Assembly: GCF_000336575.1 (NCBI RefSeq)
Contig: NZ_AOPO01000009.1
Coordinates: 1 to 64,000 of the forward strand
Direction: 5' to 3'
Length of the DNA: 64,000 nucleotides
Origin: Vreelandella titanicae BH1
Lineage (GTDB): Bacteria > Pseudomonadota > Gammaproteobacteria > Pseudomonadales > Halomonadaceae
Part shown: positions 1 through 9,564 of the stretch, piece by piece
Layout of the letters: every line of letters begins with the position of its first letter
Numbering within the stretch: position 1 is the stretch's first letter
Notes under the pieces: generated by a model
The model's database searches: none
What the model was told of the DNA's origin: nothing
The model's input: only the letters and a program-made list of their open reading frames with translations
Made by a program: the position numbers and the translations under genes

Positions 1-1
1 T

Positions 2-3000
2 CTTACCGCCTCGGAAGGCTTTAGCGGCGAGGTGGCTCTGGATCTCACTATTAATGGTACATCCGAGCCCCGCACGGTGGTCTTCACCGGCGGCATCGGC
101 AGTTTGACGGTTGACGTCGCCAACGATGATCAAGCTAATGGCCCGGAGCAGGTCAGTGTCATCCTAGCTGGGATTGCAGATGAGGCGTTTGCTATCGATC
201 CCGCTGCTACGACGGCGACGGGCACAGTGACAGAGGATGATGTTGGCCAAACGGTAATCGGTATTACCGACGCCGACCCAATGGTCGAAAACGGCGACGA
301 GGGCACCACCACGCTAAGCTTCGGCCTTACCGCCTCGGAAGGCTTTAGCGGCGAGGTAGCTCTGAGCGTGGATATTGATGGGGTGGTCGAGTCCCGCACG
401 GTGGTCTTCACTGGCGGCGTCGGCAGTTTGACGGTTGACGTCGCCAACGATGATCAAGCCAATGGCCCGGAGCAGGTCAGTGTGATCCTGAATGGGATTG
501 CAGATGAGGCGTTTGCTATCGATCCCGCTGCTGCAACGGCAACGGGCACAGTGGCAGAGGATGATGACGTCGCGCCAACAACACCCGTACGCCTCCAGGC
601 CGAGGACTTTACCACGGCAACCAATTACACCGTCGAGAACATCGGCGCAGCGGATGAGGGTCAAGGTATCCGGCTGCAGGGTGGCGAGTCGGGCACGGCC
701 AGCTACGCGCTAGCCGGTGCGGTTGCGGCGGGCACTTACACCGTGATTGTCGGGTATTTTGACGAAAACGACGGCGAAAGTACGGCGCAGTTGAGCATCG
801 GTAATGCCCAGGGTCAGAGCTTTAGCGGCGACTGGATCTTCGATAACGACGCCACCAGTGGCAATGCTGCCCAAGCTTCAAGCTTCCGCACGGTGACTTT
901 CGAAAACGTCACGGTGGGCGACGATGCTACTCTGGCGCTCTCTGCAACTGCGGCTACGCTGGAATACGCACGTATCGACTATATCGAGTTTGTGCCCGCG
1001 GGAATTGTCGAGCCACCGGCGCCGACCTTGATCGGCATTTCCGATGCTGATCCGATGGTCGAAAGCGGCGACGAGGGTGCCACCACGCTAAGTTTCGGCC
1101 TCACCGCTTCGGAAGGCTTCAGCGGCGAGGTGGCATTGGATCTCACTATTAATGGTACATCCGAGCCCCGCGCGGTGGTCTTCACCGGCGGCGTTGGCAG
1201 TTTGACGGTTGACGTCGCCAACGATGATCAAGCCAACGGCCCGGAGCAGGTCAGTGTCATCCTGAATGGGATTGCAGACGAGGCGTTTGCTATCGATCCC
1301 GCTGCTGCGACGGCAACGGGCACAGTGACAGAGGATGACGAGGTCGCACCAACAACGCCCGTACGCCTTCAGGCCGAGGACTTTACCACGGCAACCAATT
1401 ACACCGTCGAGAACATCGGCGCAGCGGATGAGGGTCAAGGTATCCGGCTGCAGGGTGGCGAGTCGGGCACGGCCAGTTACGCGCTAGCCGGTGCGGTTGC
1501 GGCGGGCACTTACACCGTGATTGTCGGGTATTTTGACGAAAACGACGGCGAAAGTACGGCGCAGTTGAGCATCGGTAATGCCCAGGGCCAGAGCTTCAGC
1601 GGCGACTGGATCTTCGATAACGACGCCACCAGTGGCAATGCTGCCCAAGCGTCAAGCTTCCGCACGGTGACTTTCGAAAATGTCACAGTGGGCGACGATG
1701 CTACTCTGGCGCTCTCTGCAACTGCGGCTACGCTGGAATACGCACGTATCGACTATATCGAGTTTGTGCCCGCGGGAATTGTCGAGCCACCGGCGCCGAC
1801 CTTGATCGGTATTTCCGATGCTGATCCGATGGTCGAAAGCGGCGACGAGGGTGCCACCACGCTAAGCTTCGGCCTTACCGCCTCGGAAGGCTTCAGCGGC
1901 GAGGTGGCATTGGATCTCACTATTAATGGTACATCCGAGCCCCGCACGGTGGTCTTCACCGGCGGCGTCGGCAGTTTGACGGTTGACGTCGCCAACGATG
2001 ATCAAGCCAATGGCCCGGAGCAGGTCAGTGTCATCCTAGCCGGGATTGCAGACGAGGCGTTTGCTATCGATCCCGCGGCTGCGACGGCAATGGGAACGGT
2101 GACGGAGGATGATATTACCAGCACCGATCCTGCGACGATCAATCTTGAATTCGATGAAGGTGAGACTCTACAAGGCTTATTTGACGGAGTGACTGAAGGT
2201 TCGGGTACTGACACAGAGGAAACCGGTACAGCTGAAATCATTAATGGAAATTTGGTTATTTCGGCCAGTGAGGGTGATGCTGGAGGCAGTAATAACGCCA
2301 ATGATAATTACTATACTAATGTGTCTGGAGGTGATGGTTTTACTGCTGAGCTTAAATTTGGCAACCCTTTCCCTTCGCTGCCTGCACAGTATTCGCAGCT
2401 GGGTCTTAATATAAGCCTCAGCCAGGACGAATATCTGAAGGTAACCTTCGGCAACGTCGGAGGCGGGCAAATTGAATACTCCTATGAGCTAGGAGGTTCA
2501 CAAAGCAAACAGACCTTCAGCCTGCCGCCAAGCATCAGCTTCGCGCAGATTGCTGATGTTGTTGTGGCTATCGAAGCCAGTGTTGATGGTGGCATGGCAA
2601 GTTTCTCGGGCACCATGACCTTCCTTGATGCATCAGGACAAAGTTTGGGAGATACGGCTCTGCCAGCACTGCTCCTACCGGATGGCCCTTTGAATACAGC
2701 CATTACTAGTGCGGGAGAAGAGTTCGGTGTTGGCGTAACCCAGACCTCGTTTGGTTCCGGTCCAGTTTTTGTTGCTAATTATGACTACTTGCGTATTCAG
2801 CAACAGGGCGAAGAATCCACTGACGATAACGACAAGCCGGTCGCGACGATTGCTATCCTACAGCCAGTCAACACCGACGCGGAACTTACGGTTGTTGTCA
2901 CTTACGCTGATGCCTCGGGCATCGCTACGGAGACGCTTGATAACAGTGACATCGCACTCATGCTGGATGGGGTTCCAGTTGCTGCCACGATCAGCTTCGA

Positions 3001-6000
3001 TGGCTTCAACGCAACGACGGGCGAAGCAACTTATGCGATCTCGTCTCCAGCTGGAGGTTGGAATGAAAATGGTAGTTATACGGTCTGGGTGGCTCAGGGG
3101 GCGGTCTCAGATGCCTCAGAGAATGCCAACCTTGTCGATTCAACGCCATCGACGAGCTTCATGATCGACTTTGATGAGGGCAGCCCGCTTGGCGGTTATG
3201 CCCCGGGTGATGACCTGGACGAAGATGGCACTGCCAATCAGGCGGATGAAGATATTGATGGTGATGGTGATGCCAATGTAGATGATGTCTTTGCTTATGA
3301 CGCCCAAAATGGGCAGCCTTTGGCCGACGGCGAAAGCATACGCCTTAATTTCGAAGTAAACGGCACTCCCTATCAGAACGGTTTCACCGGGGTTATGGCC
3401 AGTTCTGATGTGGCATTTCAGGACGAAGATACCGGCGCCGGCATCGTTGCCGATAATCAACTCAGGGTCACGACAACGAGTGGTGATACGGGGTCTGCAA
3501 ATACGCCACAGAATGATTATCACTTGGGCATTATTCGTGATGGAGGCTTCATCCTGGAGTCCGTGGTGGATAACCCCTTTGCTTCGGCTCCCGGTAGTTA
3601 TTCGCAGCTAGGGCTGGCGGTGAGTGTGAACAGTAATGATTTTGCCAAGCTGGTATTCGGCAGTGTTGGTCAGGACATTGAGTTTTCCTCGCGCGACAAC
3701 AACGCCGAAACCAAACTTGGGGCTGACTTCCCAGATGGTTATGGCTTTGGTGATTTTGCAAAAGCGAAGCTAGTACTCGATGTCAGTGTCAATAACGTCG
3801 GCAATACTATGGCGACGGCGACAGTCACTTTACTGGACGCATCAGGTGAACCTTTACCGGGTAATGCCAGCGTGACCATTAGCGGGTTGGAACTCACCGG
3901 AGCCCTTAAGGAGGCGATACTAGACCCTGCAGCTTCGGTCGGCGTAGGGATTACCCACACGCATGGTGCGGCGGAAGCCTTTACCGCTGCCTATGACTAC
4001 TTCGAGGTAAGTGCCAAGGAAGACACTAGCACTCCTTTGCCGGTGCCGGCGACCGAGATCGAAGAAATTTTTGCTGGTGCTAACCTCGAATTATCGGATA
4101 GCTATGATCAAGGTGATGTTGGCTCTGCATTGGTCACTGTGACTCCTGGCGGGAATGACGTACAGAGTTCCAATTACGGCAGTAACTCGTTCCAGGTGCA
4201 AAATACCGGAGATAAGAAGATCGCCGCGGTTTTCTTTGATGTGACGACAGCCCTCTATGGCGATAGCGTGTTTGATCCCGATGGCAAAGGTGGGGATGCG
4301 ACAGCCAAGGAGTGGGCGATCAACAGTGCCGGTAACACCGGGGCAATTCAGCCTGTGGGGTCGTCTGGCTACGAGCATTATTTCCTGCCGGGAATCGATC
4401 CTGAGCCTGAGAATTCAGATAATAATGGTGGTTACCGTGGGGCCTTGGTGAAATTTTCGGCCACTGCCAACGGTGGATTTACTAACGGTGAAACAGTTGG
4501 TTTCAGTGGTGATATGGATCCTAACTCGATTGCTGGCTTTACCAAATCCAGTGTCGATACGGGATCGATTCCCTTCTGGGATGTGGGGGGGATCTCAGGG
4601 GCGGAACTTATCGGCTCCAATGTGTATATCAAGTTTACTGATGGTAGTACTGCCAGCGGACAATTGATGAGCGATGGCAGCCAGGCTGGAGCACAAGTGC
4701 TGGTGAGTGAAACGCCACCTAACCTAGTTGCCGAATTGAGTGTCAACGGGCTTTCTGCCGGTAGTCAAGGGACCTACGGTGGTGAAGTACCTTCGGTAAT
4801 TGTTAGCGGGCCAGCTGGTGAATGGGTGCGAGTCGTCATGACTAAAGGGCACCAGCCAGTAACCAATAATCAGGATGGCATTGCCGATACTGTAAATGCC
4901 CGTCTAGCGGATAAGAATTTCCCTGCTAACAATGCTGCAGAGTTCCAGTTTGTAGATGTACAGCTGGGCGCCAGTGGCACAGCCGATGTTTCGCAGGAGT
5001 TTACCTATGGGGATTTCCTGAACGACACCTCCAGCTTCGATGGAGATGACACACTTCCGCTTGGTTTTGTTGCATCCGTCATTGATAACCCGAATACCTC
5101 TGATGGCTTGGGCTTGGGGCCGGTATCGCAGCCGATCTATCTAATTTCGAATGGTACGCCTGTTGTGGATGGCGATACGACAATCCCGTCGGAAGGTTAT
5201 TACCTTATGGAGGACAGTCGTCTTAAAGTACAGTTTGAGGATATAAATGGACCTGGTGGAGTAAACCCTCCTGGCAAATGGCAGTTCTTCGATGAGGCAG
5301 ACGAAAATGGTAACCAGGCGAACTTCCAGGGAGTTGGTTACTATCTCTGGGGCGATGAGGACAGTGAGGCTCTTAATGGGCCGCAGGCAGAACTGACCTA
5401 TACATTCGTCATTCCTGAGTCGGCAGCAGGGGAGTTTACCTTGCGAGTTCGGGGGACACGGGATCCAGGTGGGGCCAGCGATGCCCAGAATGATGTCTGG
5501 GTGAAGATAGATGACAATGCTGAAGAGCTTCTCGTTAGTAATGTCAATGCGATAGATAATAGTGGGTTTATAAAGCTGTATGGTAATGCAACAGGCGATT
5601 TTGGCTTCGCGAACTTTATCGATAGCACCTCGGATTCGGTACCGAATTTCCCAGCGGAGTTTGTGCTTGACGCCGGTGTTCATACGATTACTTTCGCAGG
5701 CCGTTCCGAAGGCTTCCATATTGACTTCTTTGAGCTTTACCAAGGCAATGCGCCAAGTATAAACGCGACGAACTCTACCTTTATACTTAGTGGTGATACC
5801 GAGCCTTTCGTTAATAACCCTCTTGAAGATCAGACGATCGAAGCTGAAGATGAGTTTTTCTTCGAGATTCCTGATGATACCTTTCGCGATCTGGATGGCG
5901 ATATATTGACCTATGAAGCCCTAAACATACCTGATGGAGTCTTCTTCGACGCACAAACGAAGACTTTCTCGGGGAGCCCTAGTGCAGGGGTAGGTAATTA

Positions 6001-6757
6001 CGCGCTGGAAGTTCAGGTAACCGATGAAGATGGTGCTACTGCGACAGCAGGTTTTGACTTGGTGGTGGTGCCAGAGGATCAAAACGAGCCAGATACTTAC
6101 TTTGTCGCCATGGTCGAGAGTGCTAATGGCGACATTGAACAGGGCTCATCTCTGTCTAGTCCTGATTTGGAGATAGGCTCATATGTTGTCGGTATTCAAT
6201 TTACCGTGCCTGATAATATTAATCTTGATGATAGTGAAACTATTGATAGTGCGATTATCAGCTGGGTATCTGATAGGACGCATTCTGCCAACTCGACGAT
6301 GACTTTCTCCGTAGAGAACTCACTCAACGGAGCGGGCTTCGGCTCAGTCACTAACCGAAATTATCTCTCTGAAGAGGAAGTGTGGCAGTCTACAGGTACA
6401 TGGCAGGATGGTGAAAATATAACTGTAGGTATTAACTTGGCAAATCAACTTAATTCGCTTATTGCTCAGGAGGGGCTTAACTCAGGAGATCTGATCACGG
6501 TCAAAATAGAAGGAACTGGTGGGACTCGCTTTGTCGAGGCGGCTGGAGGAGACCGGACTGCTCCAACGCTTGCTATTACTGTGGCTGATAACGCCAGTGC
6601 TAGCCAACTAAGTAATAATGCAACCCTTCTGTTCGAGAGTAACTCTATAAGTGATATGCCGGGAGATGATGAGTTTGGAACTCTCAATCCCTCATCAATG
6701 AGCCAAGAAGTTGGCCTAGTTGGTATTAATGATGAGTCAACGGTAGGAAGTTTTTGA
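2..6757 (+). CDS. Giant modular secreted/surface repeat protein (5' end outside window)
   Basis: The frame is open from base 2, so the real start and any signal peptide lie upstream; about 2251 residues are visible. Modules by residue, counted from base 2: Calx-beta-like repeats at about 1-83 (cut), 84-190, 341-450 and 599-705, with the recurring core LTASEGFSGEVAL. Two CBM6/35-like domains lie at about 196-335 and 454-593 (start VRLQAEDF, end ARIDYIEF). Two related unnamed beta domains follow at about 706-935 and 1110-1340. A Big-like domain (about 943-1053) precedes a calcium-binding thrombospondin-3-like stretch (about 1068-1100, DIDGDGDANVDD). Another CBM-like region (about 1738-1917) precedes a cadherin/He_PIG-like domain (about 1937-2025). 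No RTX nonapeptides and no LPxTG are visible. A cell-surface or matrix adhesin, or a polysaccharide-binding exoprotein, is the best inference; no catalytic domain was recognised. Confidence 0.85.
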   Translation, partial: LTASEGFSGEVALDLTINGTSEPRTVVFTGGIGSLTVDVANDDQANGPEQVSVILAGIADEAFAIDPAATTATGTVTEDDVGQTVIGITDADPMVENGDEGTTTLSFGLTASEGFSGEVALSVDIDGVVESRTVVFTGGVGSLTVDVANDDQANGPEQVSVILNGIADEAFAIDPAAATATGTVAEDDDVAPTTPVRLQAEDFTTATNYTVENIGAADEGQGIRLQGGESGTASYALAGAVAAGTYTVIVGYFDENDGESTAQLSIGNAQGQSFSGDWIFDNDATSGNAAQASSFRTVTFENVTVGDDATLALSATAATLEYARIDYIEFVPAGIVEPPAPTLIGISDADPMVESGDEGATTLSFGLTASEGFSGEVALDLTINGTSEPRAVVFTGGVGSLTVDVANDDQANGPEQVSVILNGIADEAFAIDPAAATATGTVTEDDEVAPTTPVRLQAEDFTTATNYTVENIGAADEGQGIRLQGGESGTASYALAGAVAAGTYTVIVGYFDENDGESTAQLSIGNAQGQSFSGDWIFDNDATSGNAAQASSFRTVTFENVTVGDDATLALSATAATLEYARIDYIEFVPAGIVEPPAPTLIGISDADPMVESGDEGATTLSFGLTASEGFSGEVALDLTINGTSEPRTVVFTGGVGSLTVDVANDDQANGPEQVSVILAGIADEAFAIDPAAATAMGTVTEDDITSTDPATINLEFDEGETLQGLFDGVTEGSGTDTEETGTAEIINGNLVISASEGDAGGSNNANDNYYTNVSGGDGFTAELKFGNPFPSLPAQYSQLGLNISLSQDEYLKVTFGNVGGGQIEYSYELGGSQSKQTFSLPPSISFAQIADVVVAIEASVDGGMASFSGTMTFLDASGQSLGDTALPALLLPDGPLNTAITSAGEEFGVGVTQTSFGSGPVFVANYDYLRIQQQGEESTDDNDKPVATIAILQPVNTDAELTVVVTYADASGIATETLDNSDIALMLDGVPVAATISFDGFNATTGEATYAISSPAGGWNENGSYTVWVAQGAVSDASENANLVDSTPSTSFMIDFDEGSPLGGYAPGDDLDEDGTANQADEDIDGDGDANVDDVFAYDAQNGQPLADGESIRLNFEVNGTPYQNGFTGVMASSDVAFQDEDTGAGIVADNQLRVTTTSGDTGSANTPQNDYHLGIIRDGGFILESVVDNPFASAPGSYSQLGLAVSVNSNDFAKLVFGSVGQDIEFSSRDNNAETKLGADFPDGYGFGDFAKAKLVLDVSVNNVGNTMATATVTLLDASGEPLPGNASVTISGLELTGALKEAILDPAASVGVGITHTHGAAEAFTAAYDYFEVSAKEDTSTPLPVPATEIEEIFAGANLELSDSYDQGDVGSALVTVTPGGNDVQSSNYGSNSFQVQNTGDKKIAAVFFDVTTALYGDSVFDPDGKGGDATAKEWAINSAGNTGAIQPVGSSGYEHYFLPGIDPEPENSDNNGGYRGALVKFSATANGGFTNGETVGFSGDMDPNSIAGFTKSSVDTGSIPFWDVGGISGAELIGSNVYIKFTDGSTASGQLMSDGSQAGAQVLVSETPPNLVAELSVNGLSAGSQGTYGGEVPSVIVSGPAGEWVRVVMTKGHQPVTNNQDGIADTVNARLADKNFPANNAAEFQFVDVQLGASGTADVSQEFTYGDFLNDTSSFDGDDTLPLGFVASVIDNPNTSDGLGLGPVSQPIYLISNGTPVVDGDTTIPSEGYYLMEDSRLKVQFEDINGPGGVNPPGKWQFFDEADENGNQANFQGVGYYLWGDEDSEALNGPQAELTYTFVIPESAAGEFTLRVRGTRDPGGASDAQNDVWVKIDDNAEELLVSNVNAIDNSGFIKLYGNATGDFGFANFIDSTSDSVPNFPAEFVLDAGVHTITFAGRSEGFHIDFFELYQGNAPSINATNSTFILSGDTEPFVNNPLEDQTIEAEDEFFFEIPDDTFRDLDGDILTYEALNIPDGVFFDAQTKTFSGSPSAGVGNYALEVQVTDEDGATATAGFDLVVVPEDQNEPDTYFVAMVESANGDIEQGSSLSSPDLEIGSYVVGIQFTVPDNINLDDSETIDSAIISWVSDRTHSANSTMTFSVENSLNGAGFGSVTNRNYLSEEEVWQSTGTWQDGENITVGINLANQLNSLIAQEGLNSGDLITVKIEGTGGTRFVEAAGGDRTAPTLAITVADNASASQLSNNATLLFESNSISDMPGDDEFGTLNPSSMSQEVGLVGINDESTVGSF
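255..2112 (+). repeat. 774-bp tandem repeat inside the giant gene (about 2.4 copies)
   Basis: Sequence at position n recurs at n+774 from about 255-1338 to 1029-2112. For example the CBM start GTACGCCT appears at 588 and 1362, and GATCCGATGGTCGAAAG appears near 1051 and 1825. Each unit encodes one Calx-beta-like plus one CBM6/35-like module (258 codons). Copies 2 and 3 are almost identical in DNA, including silent sites, while the first Calx module is more diverged. A second relation with a 324-bp offset links base 2 onward to base 326 onward, where two Calx modules abut without a CBM between them. Such repeats are prone to copy-number change and to assembly collapse. Confidence 0.9.
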
Positions 6758-6781
6758 TAAGTTAGTAGCTTAGTAGCATGA

Positions 6782-6810
6782 GGGGCTGGTTTCACCAGCC
6801 CCTTTTTTTT
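6782..6810 (+). terminator. Rho-independent terminator after the giant gene
   Basis: A 9-bp perfect stem (GGGGCTGGT/ACCAGCCCC) with loop TTC is followed directly by eight T residues. It sits 25 bases after the stop codon and separates the giant gene from the SapC-family gene. Confidence 0.95.
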
Positions 6811-6830
6811 GAAGAACAGTAGGTGCACTC

Positions 6831-7601
6831 ATGCTTGAATGGATCGCCATATCACGTACTCAGCATGTCAATAAACGATTCTGGTCACGTCAAGGCTATT
6901 TCTTTTCTGCAGAATATCATTTGGCTCCCATTCTTCTGAAAGAGCTAGCCAGTCTGGTACCCCATTATGTATTGGGCTTTATTTACCAGAATGAGGGTTA
7001 TCACCCAGTAGCAGTACTGGGATTTAACGAATGCAACTTGTATTTGCATCGCGATGGTCGTTGGCTGTGTGATTACGTGCCCGCGTCGCTGCGAGAGTAT
7101 CCGTTTACCTTGGCAAAGGCCGAGACGAATAAAAAAGTATTCTGCATAGAACGGCAGCACCTCACTGACGATTTGAACGCCGAGCCACTTTTTGGAGGGA
7201 AGGGAAATCTTGCTAATCAAGTCGAACAAACACTGAGTTTTCTCAAACAAAGCGAGTGTAACCGACACTTAACGACTGCTGCCTGCCAAGTATTAAGTGA
7301 AGCAGGCCTAATCGAGCCTTGGCCTCTACAGCTGACCTGGGGTGACAAGCAGGCGTCACTGCATATGCAGGGTTTACATTGTATTAATCAGCAAGCTCTG
7401 AACCAATTAGGAGAAGGAACGTTAGCTGATTTACATCGCCGTGGTGCCTTGCCGTTAGCCTACGCTCAACTATTCTCAATGAGTCAAGTAATTCAGTTAA
7501 CAGAACGAGTGAAATTCCATGCGCAAGAGCAGGCTAAACAGTCAAAGCTTGAAAATGATATTGATCTATTTTACGAAGACGGAGATGAGTTTAAATTTTG
7601 A
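6831..7601 (+). CDS. SapC family protein
   Basis: A 256-residue protein without a signal peptide. The N-terminal half carries the features of the SapC family (Pfam SapC, named after a Campylobacter fetus S-layer-linked gene): a PVAVLGF segment near residue 60, the DGRWLCDYVPASLREYPF stretch near residue 75, and a basal GL-containing C-terminal half. The biochemical role of SapC proteins is not established, and in many proteobacteria they lie next to very large repeat or cadherin-like exoproteins, as here. It follows the giant gene by 73 bp but is separated by a strong terminator, so it needs its own promoter or read-through. The C-terminus is acidic (LFYEDGDEFKF). Confidence 0.75.
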   Translation: MLEWIAISRTQHVNKRFWSRQGYFFSAEYHLAPILLKELASLVPHYVLGFIYQNEGYHPVAVLGFNECNLYLHRDGRWLCDYVPASLREYPFTLAKAETNKKVFCIERQHLTDDLNAEPLFGGKGNLANQVEQTLSFLKQSECNRHLTTAACQVLSEAGLIEPWPLQLTWGDKQASLHMQGLHCINQQALNQLGEGTLADLHRRGALPLAYAQLFSMSQVIQLTERVKFHAQEQAKQSKLENDIDLFYEDGDEFKF

Positions 7602-7778
7602 TTTTATTACGTAGTTGTTGGCTTCATTCTATCGAGCATCGAATTCAGCACCTCGTAACAATAAATAGCACTTAGTTAATGTGTACCTGTAATTTGATAA
7701 TCGCTGAGCTTTCTCCTGGATTAATGTATCCTCTAGGCTTGATCATCGTTCGACTGACTATTATCAAGGAAGCTCACC

Positions 7779-8267
7779 ATGTTTTTCTCTAAACGCGCTG
7801 CCCTCGGGCCACTTATGGTTATGTTGTCACTGCTGCCACCCACGCTATTCGCCCAGGATGCTCATATTGGCAGCGTGCGTACCGAGTTCAAGCTGCTTGG
7901 TCCGAACAACACCATTGAAGTGGAGCGCTTCGATGACCCGGACGTTCAGGGTATCTCCTGTTATCTCTCCTACTCACAGATTGGTGGGATCTCTGGTGCG
8001 GTGGGGCTTGCTGAGGAGGCTAGTGAGGCGAGCGTGGCGTGTCGGCAGACAGGGGAGGTTGTCTTCGATCCTGCTGAAGTAGAGGAGCAAGAGGTGATTT
8101 TTAGTCAACGCCGCTCGGCGCTTTTCAAGAATATGCGCGTCGTTCGCATGCATGACGCCGAAACCCAGACCTTTGTGTACCTGACGTATAGCACCAAGCT
8201 GGTCGATGGCTCGCCTAAAAACGCGATTACGGCTGTCCACTACGGTGAGCTAGGAGGCGGGCAATAA
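7779..8267 (+). CDS. creA: CreA family periplasmic protein
   Basis: A 162-residue protein with a cleavable signal peptide (hydrophobic core, LFA-QD cleavage near residue 25). It matches the CreA family along its length: IGSVRTEFKLLGPN, VERFDDPDVQGISCYLSY, the EASEASVACRQTG segment and the VDGSPKNAITAV end. Two conserved cysteines (SCYL and ACRQ) could form a disulfide. CreA's function is unknown, even in E. coli where it neighbours creBCD; no creBCD genes are here. The start has a good ribosome-binding site (AAGGAAGC). A short inverted repeat CTTGAT/ATCAAG (7738-7743 and 7763-7768) lies just upstream. The 3' end converges on the CAP gene with only 15 bp between. Confidence 0.85.
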   Translation: MFFSKRAALGPLMVMLSLLPPTLFAQDAHIGSVRTEFKLLGPNNTIEVERFDDPDVQGISCYLSYSQIGGISGAVGLAEEASEASVACRQTGEVVFDPAEVEEQEVIFSQRRSALFKNMRVVRMHDAETQTFVYLTYSTKLVDGSPKNAITAVHYGELGGGQ

Positions 8268-8282
8268 CTGACTCTTGGGCGC

Positions 8283-8858
8283 TTAGCGCGGGTTGCCTAA
8301 CGTTTGTGTCCAGTAGGTTGAGTAGCGCGACTCCGAATCCTCGGCTTTTGCCATGCCCATTTCGGTAAAGGCGTCATTCATGATGTTGCGGCAGTGGCCG
8401 GGGCTGTCTAGCCAGCCTTCCACTACGGCAGAGACCGAGGTGTAGCCAGCGGCGACATTCTCACCCACGGCTTGCCACACGTAATCCTGGTTACCCACCC
8501 GCTGCTCGATACCTGCGCCCTCCGGGTCGGTATGGCTAAAGTAGTCGTTCTCGGCCATGTCCTGGGAGTGGCTTTTGGCCGCTGCTTCCAGCTTGCAGCT
8601 CCATGCTAACGATTCTACGGCCTCAAACTGCTGGTCACCGCATTGTCTCGCTTGGCTACGCGCCTCGTTGATTTGAGACAGCATTGCCCGCTGCTGATCG
8701 TTGAGTTCGCATTCGCCTTGACTGGGAGCATTATCACTCTGGGACTGATCATTGGCCCATGAGGTGGATGAACCCATGAGCAGCATGGTAACGGTCAGGC
8801 CGTAAAGCGCCCCGGCAGCGGGGCGCTTGGGAAGGAAGTTACCCACCGAACTTTTCAT
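8283..8858 (-). CDS. Secreted CAP-domain (SCP/YkwD-like) protein
   Basis: About 191 residues from the chosen start at 8858, which gives a signal peptide (hydrophobic LTVTMLLMGSSTSWA). The longer frame to 8954 would add a basic tail lying wholly inside the upstream gene and is unlikely. The mature part is a CAP domain: an INEAR helix, AAAKSHSQDMAENDYFSH with the CAP histidine, the GENVAAGY motif, and WLDSPGHCRNIM with the second conserved histidine. Bacterial CAP proteins are secreted and mostly of unknown function. It overlaps the end of the PNPOx-like gene by 20 bp, which suggests co-transcription. Confidence 0.85.
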   Translation of the reverse strand: MKSSVGNFLPKRPAAGALYGLTVTMLLMGSSTSWANDQSQSDNAPSQGECELNDQQRAMLSQINEARSQARQCGDQQFEAVESLAWSCKLEAAAKSHSQDMAENDYFSHTDPEGAGIEQRVGNQDYVWQAVGENVAAGYTSVSAVVEGWLDSPGHCRNIMNDAFTEMGMAKAEDSESRYSTYWTQTLGNPR

Positions 8859-9327
8859 TCTCGCCAAGGTTCGGCGTGGCGTCCTTTTTGAGGTTGGCTT
8901 TGGCAATTTCGTAAAGCTGGAATGTCTTGCTCTCTTTGGCTTTCCAGTGCTCACCCATCTGCACTTTAATCTCTAGCAGGGCGACGTCTGGGTCGTCTTT
9001 ACCTTCCGGGAACCAGGCGGCGATGAAAGGGTTCCAGTATTTTTCGATCAGTTCACGGTTATCTGTCAGGTTGGCTTTACCCGATAGTGAAACGTAGACG
9101 CCATCTTCCTGGTCGGAGAAGCTAAGGCACACATCGTGGTCGCTTTTGGTTTCAAATACTTTTTCGGCACTGCGGCGGGTGAAGAACCACAGGGTGCCGT
9201 CATACTCATCTTGCACCAGGTGCATGGGACGGGCGCGCGGGGTGTCATGATCCAACGTCACGAGCATGCCGACTTTGATATCTTTGATCATCTTCCAGAT
9301 CTTCTGCTTATGTTCCGGGCTGGACAT
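8839..9327 (-). CDS. Pyridoxamine 5'-phosphate oxidase-related (general stress protein 26-like) flavin-binding protein
   Basis: A 162-residue protein of the split-barrel FMN-binding family related to general stress protein 26. Visible family features are the N-terminal helix followed by IKVGMLVTLDHDTPRARPM, the DGTLWFFTRR strand, the YVSLSGKANL strand and a C-terminal LLEIKVQMGEHW segment with the usual tryptophan. These proteins bind flavin or related cofactors and are linked to stress responses, but the substrate is unknown. The RBS is AAGGAGAGTGACGCT. It is the first gene of a two-gene unit with the CAP protein. Confidence 0.85.
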   Translation of the reverse strand: MSSPEHKQKIWKMIKDIKVGMLVTLDHDTPRARPMHLVQDEYDGTLWFFTRRSAEKVFETKSDHDVCLSFSDQEDGVYVSLSGKANLTDNRELIEKYWNPFIAAWFPEGKDDPDVALLEIKVQMGEHWKAKESKTFQLYEIAKANLKKDATPNLGENEKFGG

Positions 9328-9564
9328 AGCGTCACTCTCCTTATGAATACGATCCTGGCCTTATGAATTAGATACTAAAATAGTCATAGACAATGCTTGT
9401 ACATCGAAGATGACTAGCTACAGCCTAGCTACCATTTTCCATATCAGCAAACGCTCTATGGAATCATCATATCTCTTGCCTAGTAACATCCTGCTTGATG
9501 TGTCCGCGGTTACTCACCAGAATCAAAGTGACGCTGAACTGTATGCTCAGGGAGGGAGGTTCCA

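Noticed and set aside
255-2112. CRISPR array or mobile-element repeat
   Set aside because: The repeats are 774 bp, in frame and coding, without spacers or terminal inverted repeats.
5141-5743. 200-residue minus-strand open frame under the giant gene
   Set aside because: Antisense shadow without a ribosome-binding site or recognisable motif; the plus-strand modules are continuous.
2-6757. RTX toxin or type I secretion haemolysin-like protein
   Set aside because: No GGxGxDxUx repeats and no hlyB/hlyD-type exporter seen; the calcium motif is a thrombospondin-3-like stretch instead.
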